Of a DNA stretch of 64,000 nucleotides, positions 1 through 9,429 are shown one piece after another (position 1 is the first letter of the stretch; the number at the start of each line of letters is the position of its first letter). The position numbers and the translations under genes were made by a program. Source of the stretch: Gammaproteobacteria bacterium (lineage in GTDB: Bacteria > Pseudomonadota > Gammaproteobacteria > Steroidobacterales > Steroidobacteraceae); the NCBI GenBank assembly GCA_025358295.1, contig JANYJY010000059.1, forward strand, positions 1-64,000, read 5' to 3'. Under the pieces are notes generated by a model. The model was not told the DNA's origin and did not search any database. It worked only from the letters and a program-made list of their open reading frames with translations.

Positions 1-484
1 ACCCCCCGGCACTGAGCTCGCCGGTGGCCGATTGGATGTAATTCGGCAGCCCCATCTTATCGATCAGCCCGAGCTGCTCTTCGATGAAGTCGATGTGCTC
101 TTCCTCACTTTTCTGGATCTGCACCAATAGCTCGCGGGTCACGTAATCCTTCACCGTTTCGCAGTGGGCGATGGCGGCAACGTATTGCGGGTGCGCGGCC
201 AGCTCGCGCTTCAAATCGCACTGCAGTATTTCTTTCACATCCTCGCCGATGAACAGCTTGCCGAGGTCTTGCAGATTCGGAAGTCCCTCGAGGAAAAGGA
301 TGCGCTTGACCAGGCGATCGGCATGCTTCATTTCATCGATGGATTCCTCGTACTCGAGCTTGCCAAGGCGCTTCATGCCCCAGTTGTCGAGCATGCGAGC
401 ATGCAGAAAATACTGGTTGATCGAGGTGAGTTCGTTCTTCAATGCCTGGTTGAGGAACTCCAATACTTTCGCGTCGCCGTGCAC
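1..484 (-). CDS. bfr: Bacterioferritin (3' end cut by window edge)
   Basis: Iron-storage ferritin that oxidises Fe2+ at a di-iron centre and stores it as a mineral core in a 24-subunit cytoplasmic shell with intersubunit haem. The read-through protein has the Bfr ferroxidase residues at their usual numbers (Glu18, Glu51, His54) and the haem-ligand Met52; later EEEHIDF-type helix residues are present. The start is GTG at 482-484: an in-frame TAA lies three codons upstream and AGAGG sits about 5 bases before it. About 161 codons are visible, so only a few C-terminal residues are probably missing compared with the usual 155-160. It lies downstream of bfd on the same strand, 110 bases away. Bfd returns electrons to the Bfr haem to release iron, so the pair is functional. 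Confidence 0.95.
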   Translation of the reverse strand, partial: MHGDAKVLEFLNQALKNELTSINQYFLHARMLDNWGMKRLGKLEYEESIDEMKHADRLVKRILFLEGLPNLQDLGKLFIGEDVKEILQCDLKRELAAHPQYVAAIAHCETVKDYVTRELLVQIQKSEEEHIDFIEEQLGLIDKMGLPNYIQSATGELSAGG

Positions 485-594
485 GTTAGCCTCTTAAGTT
501 GGCGCCGATAATGCGCTCAGGTAAACAGGAATTGTACTTCCGAAGGGCACCGCAAGGAACCCGGTAAGGAACCGGTAGGGCGCTAGTGAACGTA

Positions 595-819
595 TTACGC
601 CGCGAATTCGCTGCCAGCGTGTGGGAAGTAGCTGAGAGTTACGGATTCGCCATGGGCGTTGAGAGAGTGGGACAGGGCCGCTTTGGCTTCGGGCAGGCAC
701 TTGCCGCAACAAGTGCCCACACCCAGCTCGCGGGTGAGATCGCGCAAACTGGTGGCGCCACCTTTTACCGCAGCTTTGATATGCCGCTCGGATACCGCTT
801 TGCAGACGCAAACTATCAT
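595..819 (-). CDS. bfd: Bacterioferritin-associated ferredoxin (Bfd)
   Basis: Small [2Fe-2S] protein of 74 residues that docks on bacterioferritin and reduces the haem to mobilise stored iron. It shows the BFD-domain cysteines: CVC near the start and the later CCGKC group. I start it at the ATG at 819 because the known family begins with Met-x-Val-Cys-x-Cys; an in-frame start at 861 would add 14 residues with no homology. The C-terminal tail after the last cysteine is about 28 residues, somewhat longer than in the shortest homologues. A Fur-box-like sequence overlaps its predicted promoter, as expected for a gene needed under iron shortage. Confidence 0.93.
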   Translation of the reverse strand: MIVCVCKAVSERHIKAAVKGGATSLRDLTRELGVGTCCGKCLPEAKAALSHSLNAHGESVTLSYFPHAGSEFAA

Positions 820-825
820 GCGACT

Positions 826-859
826 ATTGTGAACGCGAATACGAATGATTGTCAATACC
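826..859 (-). promoter_or_regulatory. Predicted bfd promoter overlapped by a Fur-box-like site
   Basis: Read on the minus strand, TTGACA at 855-850 and CACAAT at 831-826 are 18 bases apart. The 19 bases at 841-859 match the classical Fur consensus GATAATGATAATCATTATC at 13 positions, including an unbroken run of seven, and cover the -35 element. The -10 element ends only six bases before the bfd ATG, so the transcript would have almost no leader. Confidence 0.55.
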
Positions 860-973
860 ATCTAATTTAACTTAAGGAAGCTCAGTGCGGGGCCTGCTTG
901 TGGTGAAATGAAATCGGGGTAGACCGGGCAGAGTCAAGTAATTTTGGGTTGCTACAGAAGGGAGATTGGGTCG

Positions 974-2155
974 ATGAGACTGATTGCTGCTGGTTTGGTC
1001 GGTATTGCCGCCTGTGCCTCTTTAATGACCGCAGGTTGCGGCAAGTCGGGCGGCGGCGGGCAGGCTCCGCCCGCGCCACAAGTCACCGTCGCCCAGGTTC
1101 TGGAGAAACGGGTCAAGGACTGGGATGAGTTCACCGGCCGGCTGCAGGCCGTTGAGACGGTGGAGATCCGCCCGCGGGTTTCGGGATATATCGACAAGGT
1201 GGCGTTCACCGAAGGCGGGCAGGTCAAGCGCGGCGACCTTTTGTTCGTCATTGACCCGCGGCCGTACCGGGCGGAATACGATCGGGGCGCCGCGGACCTG
1301 AAGCGCTACAAGACGGCGCTCGATCTCGCGCGCATCGAATTGGGCCGTGTGCAGCACCTGAAAGACAGCGGCGCGGTTTCCCAAGAAGAGTTGGACGAAC
1401 GCAAAAGCACGGTCGCGCAGGCTGAAGCCAATGTGGCGGGTTCCGAAGCCACGCTCGAAACGGCGTCGCTCAATTTGAATTTTACGCGAGTCACGAGTCC
1501 CATCGCCGGGCGTGTCAGCCGCGCGGAAGTCACGCGCGGCAATTTGGTTACCGGAGGCAGCAACGGCGGCACCTTGCTCACATCCGTCGTTTCGATGGAC
1601 CCCATCTATCTATATTTCGATGGGGACGAACAGGCCTATTTGCGGTACACGCAAATGGCGCGTACCGGCGAGCGGCCGAGTTCGCGCGATGCGCCGAATC
1701 CAGTGCAAGTCGGCCTCGCCAACGAGGAGGGATTTCCCCACGTAGGAACCGTGGATTTCGTCGACAACCAACTCAACCCCCAGACCGGCACCATCCGTGC
1801 GCGCGCCGTTCTGCAAAACAAGGACGGCCAATTCACGCCGGGTCTATTCGCGCGGGTGCGGTTGCTGGGCAGCGGTGAATATGCGGCGATCTTGATCGAT
1901 GATCGCGCCGTGAACACCGATCAAAGCCAAAAATATGTGTTCCTGCTGGGTTCCAACAATCAGATCGAATATCGCAAGGTTAAACTCGGGCGGGTGATCG
2001 AGGGATTGCGAGTTGTTCGCGAGGGCCTGAAGGCCGGAGATGTGATTGTGGTGAACGGCGCGCAGCGCGTGCATCCCGGCGTCACAGTCTCGCCGCAACG
2101 GGTTGCGATGGGATCGGAGGCCGCCGCGACGGCCGCGGCGCCGGCGGTAAAATAG
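974..2155 (+). CDS. RND efflux periplasmic adaptor, MexE-like lipoprotein
   Basis: Membrane-fusion subunit of a tripartite drug/solvent efflux pump; it bridges the inner-membrane RND protein and the outer-membrane channel. The protein (about 393 aa) starts with a lipoprotein signal with lipobox TAGC, followed by a Gly/Pro linker, a barrel/lipoyl half-motif with RPRVSGYI and GDLLFVIDPR, a coiled-coil hairpin around residues 100-160, and the matching lipoyl half SPIAGRVSRAEV. The ATG at 974 follows GGGAGA; an in-frame start at 944 would put ten residues before the signal peptide. It is 12 bases upstream of the RND gene. MexE/BpeE-type assignment comes from recognisable sequence style; the substrate is unknown. 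No regulator gene is adjacent. Confidence 0.92.
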   Translation: MRLIAAGLVGIAACASLMTAGCGKSGGGGQAPPAPQVTVAQVLEKRVKDWDEFTGRLQAVETVEIRPRVSGYIDKVAFTEGGQVKRGDLLFVIDPRPYRAEYDRGAADLKRYKTALDLARIELGRVQHLKDSGAVSQEELDERKSTVAQAEANVAGSEATLETASLNLNFTRVTSPIAGRVSRAEVTRGNLVTGGSNGGTLLTSVVSMDPIYLYFDGDEQAYLRYTQMARTGERPSSRDAPNPVQVGLANEEGFPHVGTVDFVDNQLNPQTGTIRARAVLQNKDGQFTPGLFARVRLLGSGEYAAILIDDRAVNTDQSQKYVFLLGSNNQIEYRKVKLGRVIEGLRVVREGLKAGDVIVVNGAQRVHPGVTVSPQRVAMGSEAAATAAAPAVK

Positions 2156-2167
2156 GCGCACACAGCG

Positions 2168-5100
2168 ATGAATATCTCATCGTTCTTCATCGAACGGCCA
2201 ATTTTTGCCACGGTGCTCGCCATCTTGATCACAGTGGCGGGACTGCTCGCCATGCCGGTGTTGCCGATCAGCGAATACCCTGAAATCGTTCCGCCCACGG
2301 TGGTGGTCAGCGGCCAGTACCCTGGTGCATCGCCCAAGACGATCGCGGAAACTGTCATCACGCCGCTTGAGCAGCAAATCAACGGCGTGGAAAATGCGAT
2401 TTACACCAATTCCACCGCGACGCCCGACGGCACATTCTCGATCACCGTCACTTTTAAACTGGGCACCAACCTGGACACCGCGCAGGTGCAAACCCAAAAC
2501 CGGGTTGCGCAAGCGGAAACGCGGCTGCCGGAAGTTGTGCGCCAAATCGGGCTGGTGACGCAGAAGCGCTCGCCCGACCTGACCATGGTGGTGTTCCTGC
2601 GCTCCGTTGACGGCCGTTACGATTCGCTTTACCTGCGCAACTACGCCGTCATTCAAATCAAGGACGTGCTGGCTCGACTGCCTGGAATGGGCGATGTGAG
2701 AGTGTTCGGTTCAGGCGACTACGCGATGCGGCTGTGGCTGGACCCAGGCAAGATTGCCGCGCGCAACATGGACGTCGACGAAGTGCTGGCGGCCGTGCGT
2801 GAACAGAACGTGCAAGTGGCTGCAGGCCAGATCGGCGGGCAGCCGTCGCTCCCGGGCACTCAATTCCAATACATCGTCAATGCGCAGGGCCGACTGCAGA
2901 CCGAGCAGGAGTTCGGCAATATCGTCGTCAAAAGCGGTGCCAAGGGCGAGACGACCTACTTGCGCGATGTCGCGCGGCTCGAACTCGGTCCGGATAATTA
3001 TGCCTTGCGCAGCATGCTCGACGGCGCACCGGCGGTTGCGATTCCCACGTTCCAATTGCCGGGCGCAAACGCGCTGCAGCTGTCGGACGCGGTGCGGGCC
3101 ACGATGAAGGAATTGGCGAAGAATTTCCCTGAGGGAGTCACCTACGAAATCGACTACGACCCCACCGTCTTCGTGCGAAGTTCCATCGAAGCGGTCGTGC
3201 ACACGCTGTTCGAGGCTGTATTGCTGGTCGTCATGGTGGTCGTGGTTTTCCTACAGACCTGGCGCGCCAGCGTGATTCCCCTGGTCGCCGTCCCGGTGGC
3301 CATCGTCGGGACGCTTGCCATACTGCTGCTCGCCGGCTTCTCCATCAATTCGCTCACCTTGTTCGGATTGGTGCTCGCCACGGGCATCGTCGTCGACGAC
3401 GCCATCGTGGTGGTTGAGAATATCGAGCGCAAGATCGAGCACGGCTTGAATCCGCATGCCGCGGCGCATGCAGCCATGGGCGAAGTGACACGGCCGATCA
3501 TTTCCATCGCCTTGGTGTTGTGCGCCGTGTTTATTCCGGTGGCGTTCGTCAGCGGGCTTACCGGACAGTTCTACCGGCAGTTCGGCATCACCATCGCCGC
3601 GAGCACCATCATTTCCACGTTCAACTCGCTGACTCTGTCGCCGGCGCTGGCTGCGCTGCTGCTCAAGCCTAAGAGCGCGGCGCCCGATGCCTTTCAGCGC
3701 GGCATCAATCGCGTATTCGGCAGATTCTTTGCACTATTCAATCGCGGTTTCGAGAGCGCTTCGGAACGTTATGGCCACGGCGTCCGCCGCATCACAGCCA
3801 TCCGTGTCGTGGTGCTCGGCGGATTCGCATGTTTGTTGATCGCGACCTGGGGCATGTTCCACGTGGTGCCGGGCGGTTTCATTCCCGCCCAGGACAAGCA
3901 GTACTTGATCGGCATCGTCCAATTGCCGGATGCCGCATCGCTGGACCGCACTGAGAAAGTGGTGCGCGAAATCTCCAAGCTGGCGACCGAGACTCCGGGG
4001 GTGGAGCATGCCATCGGATTCTCCGGCCTCTCAGTCCAGGGCTTCGTCAATTTGAGCAATGCTGCGGTTCTGTTCTTCCCCTTAAAGGCCTTCGATGAAC
4101 GCAGCGGCAAGGACTTGTCGGCCGGCGCCATCGCGGCATCATTGAACCGCAAATTCAGCGCTATCCAAGATGCAGTGATATTTGCGGTGCCGCCTCCGCC
4201 GGTGCAGGGCTTGGGCACTACGGGCGGATTCAAGCTCTACTTGCAGGATCGAGGCGCCCACGGCTACGACGAACTGGCGCGCGTCACCGCGGAGGTCTTG
4301 AATAAGGCGAGGCAGCAGCGCGAGCTCAATCCCTACGCCACGTATTCCACGTTTCAAAACAACGTGCCGCAGTTGTTTGCCGATGTGGATCGCGTCAAGG
4401 CTAAGAATCAAGGTGTGCCCCTGTCGAATGTATTCAATACTTTGCAGGCGTATTTGGGCTCTGTTTATGTGAATGATTTCAATAGGTTCGGACGTACTTA
4501 TCGTGTATATGCTCAGGCAGAGCCGCAATTTAGAAGCCAGCCAGAGGACATCGCAAACCTGAAGATGCGCAACTTGCAGGGCGAGATGGTACCGATGGGC
4601 GCGGTCGCCGATGTTCGCTTCGAAGCGGGGCCGGATCGCGTCTCGCATTACAACGTGTACCTGGCGTCCGACATTAATGGGCAGGGCTCGCCCGGCACCT
4701 CGTCCGGCCAGGCCACCGCCACCATGGAACGTGTGTTGCGCGAAACCTTGCCGAACGGTTTCGGCTATGAATGGACCGATTTGACCTTCCAGCAAAAGTC
4801 GGCGGGAGACACCGCGCTGCTGGTATTCCCAATTTGCGTCTTGCTGGTGTTCCTGATCCTGTCTGCTCAATACGAGAGTTGGGCGCTGCCGCTTGCCGTC
4901 ATTCTGATCGTGCCCATGTGCCTACTCTCCGCGATGGTGGGTGTTTGGTTGAAGGGCTCGGATAACAATGTGTTGACCCAGATCGGCTTCATCGTGCTCG
5001 TGGGACTCGCCTGCAAGAACGCCATCTTGATCGTCGAGTTCGCGCGTGAACGCGTCGAGCATGGGTTGGCTCCGGTCGAGGCGGCGATCGAGGCGTGCCG

Positions 5101-5368
5101 GCTGCGTTTGCGCCCAATCCTCATGACTTCGTTCGCATTCATTATGGGGGTGATTCCTCTCGTGACCGCGAGCGGCGCCGGCAGCGAGATGCGCCAAGCC
5201 ATCGGCATTGCGGTGTTTGCCGGCATGTTGGGTGTGACGCTGTTCGGTTTATTCCTGACGCCGGTGTTCTTCGTCACCATCGAAGGCTGGCTTGAGAAGC
5301 GCAGGAATGTGGGTGCAGGGCCGCCGCCGGTTGCGGACTTAGGCCTACTGGAGAACGAGCGTGCGTGA
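2168..5368 (+). CDS. RND multidrug efflux transporter, MexF-like (HAE1)
   Basis: Inner-membrane, proton-driven pump of the AcrB/MexF class, 1066 aa, the normal length. It opens with the family N-terminus NISSFFIERPIFA and a first membrane helix, has two large periplasmic loops, and carries the proton-relay Asp pair at residues 410-411 (GIVVDDAIVVVENIER) and the TM10 lysine in LACKNAILIVEFA. Works as a trimer with the adaptor before it and the channel after it. Its stop overlaps the GTG start of the outer-membrane gene by eight bases, so the three genes are one transcription unit. The sequence is closest in style to MexF/BpeF, which export chloramphenicol, quinolones and trimethoprim; that spectrum is family knowledge, not shown here. 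Confidence 0.95.
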   Translation: MNISSFFIERPIFATVLAILITVAGLLAMPVLPISEYPEIVPPTVVVSGQYPGASPKTIAETVITPLEQQINGVENAIYTNSTATPDGTFSITVTFKLGTNLDTAQVQTQNRVAQAETRLPEVVRQIGLVTQKRSPDLTMVVFLRSVDGRYDSLYLRNYAVIQIKDVLARLPGMGDVRVFGSGDYAMRLWLDPGKIAARNMDVDEVLAAVREQNVQVAAGQIGGQPSLPGTQFQYIVNAQGRLQTEQEFGNIVVKSGAKGETTYLRDVARLELGPDNYALRSMLDGAPAVAIPTFQLPGANALQLSDAVRATMKELAKNFPEGVTYEIDYDPTVFVRSSIEAVVHTLFEAVLLVVMVVVVFLQTWRASVIPLVAVPVAIVGTLAILLLAGFSINSLTLFGLVLATGIVVDDAIVVVENIERKIEHGLNPHAAAHAAMGEVTRPIISIALVLCAVFIPVAFVSGLTGQFYRQFGITIAASTIISTFNSLTLSPALAALLLKPKSAAPDAFQRGINRVFGRFFALFNRGFESASERYGHGVRRITAIRVVVLGGFACLLIATWGMFHVVPGGFIPAQDKQYLIGIVQLPDAASLDRTEKVVREISKLATETPGVEHAIGFSGLSVQGFVNLSNAAVLFFPLKAFDERSGKDLSAGAIAASLNRKFSAIQDAVIFAVPPPPVQGLGTTGGFKLYLQDRGAHGYDELARVTAEVLNKARQQRELNPYATYSTFQNNVPQLFADVDRVKAKNQGVPLSNVFNTLQAYLGSVYVNDFNRFGRTYRVYAQAEPQFRSQPEDIANLKMRNLQGEMVPMGAVADVRFEAGPDRVSHYNVYLASDINGQGSPGTSSGQATATMERVLRETLPNGFGYEWTDLTFQQKSAGDTALLVFPICVLLVFLILSAQYESWALPLAVILIVPMCLLSAMVGVWLKGSDNNVLTQIGFIVLVGLACKNAILIVEFARERVEHGLAPVEAAIEACRLRLRPILMTSFAFIMGVIPLVTASGAGSEMRQAIGIAVFAGMLGVTLFGLFLTPVFFVTIEGWLEKRRNVGAGPPPVADLGLLENERA

Positions 5369-6794
5369 CCGGTCTACGAACAAGCGGGCGACGCGATATC
5401 TCACCGTCAGTCTCGCGCTCCCGGCGCTCATGGCCGGTTGCGCGGTCGGTCCCAACTATCATTCACCGGAAATGCCGGTCGATGCGCATTTCGCAAACGC
5501 CGGCGAGCCCGGCCTCGCCGAGGAGGATGCCGTCGAACAGTACTGGTTGGCGTTCGCCGACCCCCTGCTGAACGGCCTCATAGACGATGCGTTGGCGCAC
5601 AATAAAGACCTCGGCGTGGCGGCGGCAAACCTGCGCGCGGCGCGAGCAGCGAGCAGATTGGCTGGGTTCGATCAGTTTCCCACGGTCAGCCTGAACGGCG
5701 GGTACACGCACACGCTGAAATCTCGGCAGCAGCTGCCCGGGGTTGACAGGCACGACCGCGAATTCGACGTGGCGCAGGGCGGCTTCGATGGCCTATGGGA
5801 ATTGGATTTGTTCGGACGCGTGCGGCGCAATGTCGAGGCGGCGCGCGGTGACTTGGGCGCAAGCGCTGCGACCCTCCAGGATGCGCGAGTCAGCGTCATC
5901 GCCGAAGTGGGCCGGGACTACTTCATTTTGCGGGGCTTGCAGGATCAATTGGCACTGACCGAGCGTAATGCCGATAACCAACTGAGTTCGGCGAAGCTCA
6001 CCCGGACCCGATTGGAAGCGGGCCGGGGAAATGAGCTGGATACTTCGCGCGCCGAAGCGCAGTGGCAAACCACCCTGGCATCAATTCCCAGCTTGGAAGC
6101 CTCGATTGCGACGACGATCTACCGGCTGAGCGTGCTGACCGGACGACAGCCCACGGCGCTCAACGAGCGTTTGTCGGCGCAGGTGCCGTCGCCAAACTTG
6201 CCCAAGTTGAACGCCATCGGCACGCCCGAGAAGTTGCTGCGGCGCCGGCCCGACGTACGGGTGGCGGAACGCCGGCTGGCTGCCGCCACGGCGCGCATCG
6301 GCGTGGCGACGGGCGACTTGTTCCCCAAGGTGACCATAGTGGGTGAGGTCGGCTACTCGGCGCCTACCTTCGCCGATTTCGGACAAAGAGATGCGCGCTT
6401 TGTTGCCTTGGGGCCGAGCATTTCTTGGGCGGCGTTCGATCTGGGCCGGGTCCGGGCGCGGATCAACTCGGCCAAGGCGCAAACCGACGCCGCATTGGCG
6501 GCCTATGAGGGCGCGGTTTTACACGCGCTCGAGGACACGGAAGGAACGATGATTGTCTACGGCCGTTCGCAGACACGACGTGCGTCGCTGCAAGTGGCCG
6601 CCGCTGCCAGCGATAAGGCAGCCGATCTGGCGCGCCAGCGATTCGAGGGAGGGTTGATCGATTTTCTCGAAGTGCTCGATGCAGAGCGTACGGCCTTGAG
6701 CGCGGAACTTTTGCTGTCGCAAAGTAGAACCGATGCAGCCACGTCGTTGATTGCCGTTTACAAGGCATTGGGCGCCGGGTGGGCGCCGCGCTGA
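5361..6794 (+). CDS. Outer-membrane efflux channel lipoprotein, OprN/NodT family
   Basis: TolC-like outer-membrane exit duct of the efflux pump, 477 aa. It has a lipoprotein signal with lipobox MAGC followed by AVGPNYHSPEMP, the typical start of NodT-family channels, and two repeated outer-membrane efflux domains rich in coiled coil (roughly residues 70-260 and 280-470). GTG start at 5361 follows GGAG seven bases upstream and overlaps the RND stop. It completes the adaptor-pump-channel operon. The next gene starts 14 bases downstream and may be read from the same transcript. Confidence 0.93.
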   Translation: MRDRSTNKRATRYLTVSLALPALMAGCAVGPNYHSPEMPVDAHFANAGEPGLAEEDAVEQYWLAFADPLLNGLIDDALAHNKDLGVAAANLRAARAASRLAGFDQFPTVSLNGGYTHTLKSRQQLPGVDRHDREFDVAQGGFDGLWELDLFGRVRRNVEAARGDLGASAATLQDARVSVIAEVGRDYFILRGLQDQLALTERNADNQLSSAKLTRTRLEAGRGNELDTSRAEAQWQTTLASIPSLEASIATTIYRLSVLTGRQPTALNERLSAQVPSPNLPKLNAIGTPEKLLRRRPDVRVAERRLAAATARIGVATGDLFPKVTIVGEVGYSAPTFADFGQRDARFVALGPSISWAAFDLGRVRARINSAKAQTDAALAAYEGAVLHALEDTEGTMIVYGRSQTRRASLQVAAAASDKAADLARQRFEGGLIDFLEVLDAERTALSAELLLSQSRTDAATSLIAVYKALGAGWAPR

Positions 6795-6808
6795 ACATTT
6801 TGCACCCG

Positions 6809-8635
6809 ATGTTCTCCCGACGTCGGAGCGCTGGTCTGGCAGGGCTCGTCGCACTCGTGTGGGTGGCGCACGGCGCCGGCGCCGCACAACTCATTCACGC
6901 TGCCGATTTGTTTGTGGCGCGTGGGTCGGGGAGTTTGATCGACAATACCGCCTTCATTCCCGGCGCCGGCGCGCGCGCGGCGCACGCACCGTTCTTGGGC
7001 ACGTTGGTGCTGTCTGAGAGTGAGATGAGCACTCAGCCCAACGTCCTCGCTTCACGCGAGGTTCTCGGCCGCGACGCCAAGCTATTTCCCGGCGTTTCGT
7101 TGTCGTTCTTGACCCTCGACGGCGACCTGGTGCCTTTTTCTCAGGACGTCATCCGCTATGGCTCCACCGCCGCCGGACGAAGTTTCTGGGACATCATCGT
7201 TCAGCCGGGCCGTGTCTGGTCGGAGCCCACGGACGGTGCTTGGTCGCGTGCCGCGTTCCCGTTTGCCCTCGTCAACTCTCTCGAGGGGGAGACCCATAAC
7301 GGGATTGCGATTTTTCTATACAAGAAGGGACGCGTCTCCAATCTGCGCTTTCAAATCGTCCAGCAGACGGCGCCGTTTAATGTGAAGGAACACTTCACCG
7401 CCGCCGGCCTCGTGCCGACACACTGGGCGGCGGCATCGACCGACCCGCTCGAGGCGGTCCGCCATATCTATCAGGCCTCGTTGCTCGATCCCGTGCACAT
7501 GGGCGCATGGAAAGATTTGTCGGCCAAGGTCGGGCGCGCCACTCTTGCCGGGTTCGACGGCGCCATGCCCGCAGAGGACATCGTGCTCTCAGGCCTGGAC
7601 CATGCCGGTACGTTCTATATCAAGCAATGCCGCAGCGCTGCCGGACCGCTTCCCTGGTGCGAGCGGGCCCGTTTCGGCGTCTGGTCCGCTGGTAAGGCGC
7701 TGGTCAATGAAACGGCGTTGCTGCGCCTTGCCCAGAAGTTCGGTCCCGGCGTGTTCGATCTGAAGATCAAGGATTATGTGCCGGAAGCTGCCGCCCATCC
7801 CGGTTGGAGCAATGTCCGCTTTGAGGACGCGATCAATATGGCGACCGGTATCGGCAACGGCAGCTCGAAGCGCGACCCGAATGAGATTGAAGACGGTTAT
7901 CTGGATCCGAGTTATGCGCGCTGGTACGAGGCGCGCTCCGCCCGCGACAAGGTCGCGGCACTGCTCGAGGATGGTGGCATCTATCCTTGGGGCCCGGGCA
8001 AGGTTGTGCGCTACCGGGATCAGGACATGTTCATTCTCGGCGTGGCGATGAACAACTATCTAAAATCCAAGCAGGGGGCTTCGGCCGATATCTGGTCCCT
8101 GTTGGAGGATGAGGTATTCGCGCCCATCGGCATCCGCTACGCGCCGGTGAATCGTACCCTCGAGCCGGACGGGAGCCGCGGCCAGCCGCTCATGGCCTTT
8201 GGGTACTATCCGAGCCTCGCCGACATGGTGCGCATCGCACGGCTGTATCAACACGGCGGTCGACACGCCGGGATCCAGATCCTCTACGCCCCCAGGATCA
8301 TGGAAACTGCGGCCGGACCGTTGCCGCGCGGGTTGCCCACGGGAGAGAAATTGACGTTCGGCGAGAGCACCTACGGCAACGCTTTCTGGATCGCGCCCTA
8401 TGTGTCTTCGCAGGGATGCCGCCTCTACTACCCGCGCATGATCGGCTGGGGCGGCAATATCGTCGCCTTGCTGCCGCACGGGGTAACCGGCATTCGCCTC
8501 GCCAAGAGCGCGGGGAGCGCGGACAACTCCGATGTAGACACGACGGGCATGGCGCGCGCAGCGGATCGTTTGGTCAAGTTCTGCGATAATGCGCCGCTCC
8601 GATCAGCCGCACAAAAGATGAGAAATTCACCATGA
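6809..8635 (+). CDS. Secreted beta-lactamase-fold serine hydrolase
   Basis: Predicted exported protein of about 608 aa with a signal peptide ending near GAGAAQ. The C-terminal half has a class C beta-lactamase/PBP-like catalytic set: SAGK (SxxK) with Ser near residue 293, a Tyr-based second motif at YRDQD, and a GWGGN third motif before the last strands. The N-terminal 280 residues form a separate domain I do not recognise. I chose the ATG at 6809 because it gives a clean signal peptide; a GTG at 6779 would overlap the efflux channel gene. No clear ribosome-binding site precedes it. It may be an esterase or amidase rather than a true beta-lactamase. Its stop overlaps the exonuclease start as ATGA. 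Confidence 0.75.
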   Translation: MFSRRRSAGLAGLVALVWVAHGAGAAQLIHAADLFVARGSGSLIDNTAFIPGAGARAAHAPFLGTLVLSESEMSTQPNVLASREVLGRDAKLFPGVSLSFLTLDGDLVPFSQDVIRYGSTAAGRSFWDIIVQPGRVWSEPTDGAWSRAAFPFALVNSLEGETHNGIAIFLYKKGRVSNLRFQIVQQTAPFNVKEHFTAAGLVPTHWAAASTDPLEAVRHIYQASLLDPVHMGAWKDLSAKVGRATLAGFDGAMPAEDIVLSGLDHAGTFYIKQCRSAAGPLPWCERARFGVWSAGKALVNETALLRLAQKFGPGVFDLKIKDYVPEAAAHPGWSNVRFEDAINMATGIGNGSSKRDPNEIEDGYLDPSYARWYEARSARDKVAALLEDGGIYPWGPGKVVRYRDQDMFILGVAMNNYLKSKQGASADIWSLLEDEVFAPIGIRYAPVNRTLEPDGSRGQPLMAFGYYPSLADMVRIARLYQHGGRHAGIQILYAPRIMETAAGPLPRGLPTGEKLTFGESTYGNAFWIAPYVSSQGCRLYYPRMIGWGGNIVALLPHGVTGIRLAKSAGSADNSDVDTTGMARAADRLVKFCDNAPLRSAAQKMRNSP

Positions 8636-9429
8636 AGATTTTTTCCTGGAACGTCAACGGCATTCGCGCCGTGCTTAAGAAGGGCGTCTTCCAGCCGTTT
8701 CTCGCCGAGTACAAACCCGACATCGTGTGCTTGCAGGAAACCAAGGCAGAGCGTGGGCAGTTCGAGATCGAATTGCCCGACTATCGTGAATACTGGAATT
8801 CCGCGGTGAAGAAAGGCTATTCGGGCACCGCCATATTCTCGAAGCAGGAGCCGCTGTCGGTGGTCAACGGCTTTCCCGACGACTTCGCCAAGCGATATGC
8901 ATTCGCTGATGAGCTGCAGCGCGACAGCGCCGAGGAAGGCCGCGTCATGACCGCGGAATTCAAAAAGTTCTACGTCGTCACGGTGTATACGCCGAACGCC
9001 AAGGAAGATCTGAGCCGACTGGACCTGCGCTTCAAGCACTGGGACCCCGCGTTTCTCGCCTACTGCCGCCAGCTCGAAAAATCCAAGCCGGTCGTCTTTT
9101 GCGGCGATCTCAATGTGGCGCACACGGAACTCGACCTTGCGAATCCGAAACCGAATCGCGGCAAGAAAGGCTTTACCGACGAAGAGCGCGCGGGATTCCA
9201 GAATATGGTGGATGCCGGATTCGTGGATACCTTTCGTTTGTTTACCCAGGGTAACGGACACTATTCGTGGTGGAGTCATTTCGCGAATTCGCGGGCGCGT
9301 AATATCGGGTGGAGAATCGACTACGTCCTAGTCTCGAATCAATTGCGCAACGCCGTTAAAAGCGCCGAGATTCATCCCAGTGTCTTGGGCAGCGATCATT
9401 GCCCCGTCAGCATCACGCTCGATGCATAA
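8632..9429 (+). CDS. xthA: Exodeoxyribonuclease III / AP endonuclease
   Basis: Base-excision-repair nuclease that cuts 5' of abasic sites and removes 3' blocking groups. The 265-aa protein carries the exonuclease-endonuclease-phosphatase fold motifs: SWNVNGIRA at the start, CLQETKA (metal-binding Glu), GDLNVAH (catalytic Asp-Asn), and GSDHCP (catalytic His) near the end. Length fits the ExoA/XthA family of about 260-270. The ATG overlaps the preceding stop by four bases and its own end overlaps the phosphatase start, so the three genes are probably co-translated although their functions are unrelated. Confidence 0.95.
   Translation: MKIFSWNVNGIRAVLKKGVFQPFLAEYKPDIVCLQETKAERGQFEIELPDYREYWNSAVKKGYSGTAIFSKQEPLSVVNGFPDDFAKRYAFADELQRDSAEEGRVMTAEFKKFYVVTVYTPNAKEDLSRLDLRFKHWDPAFLAYCRQLEKSKPVVFCGDLNVAHTELDLANPKPNRGKKGFTDEERAGFQNMVDAGFVDTFRLFTQGNGHYSWWSHFANSRARNIGWRIDYVLVSNQLRNAVKSAEIHPSVLGSDHCPVSITLDA

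Noticed and set aside
494-870. Overlapping frames on both strands over the bfd region
   Set aside because: They are out-of-frame shadows of bfd; only the 595-819 frame has a conserved family.
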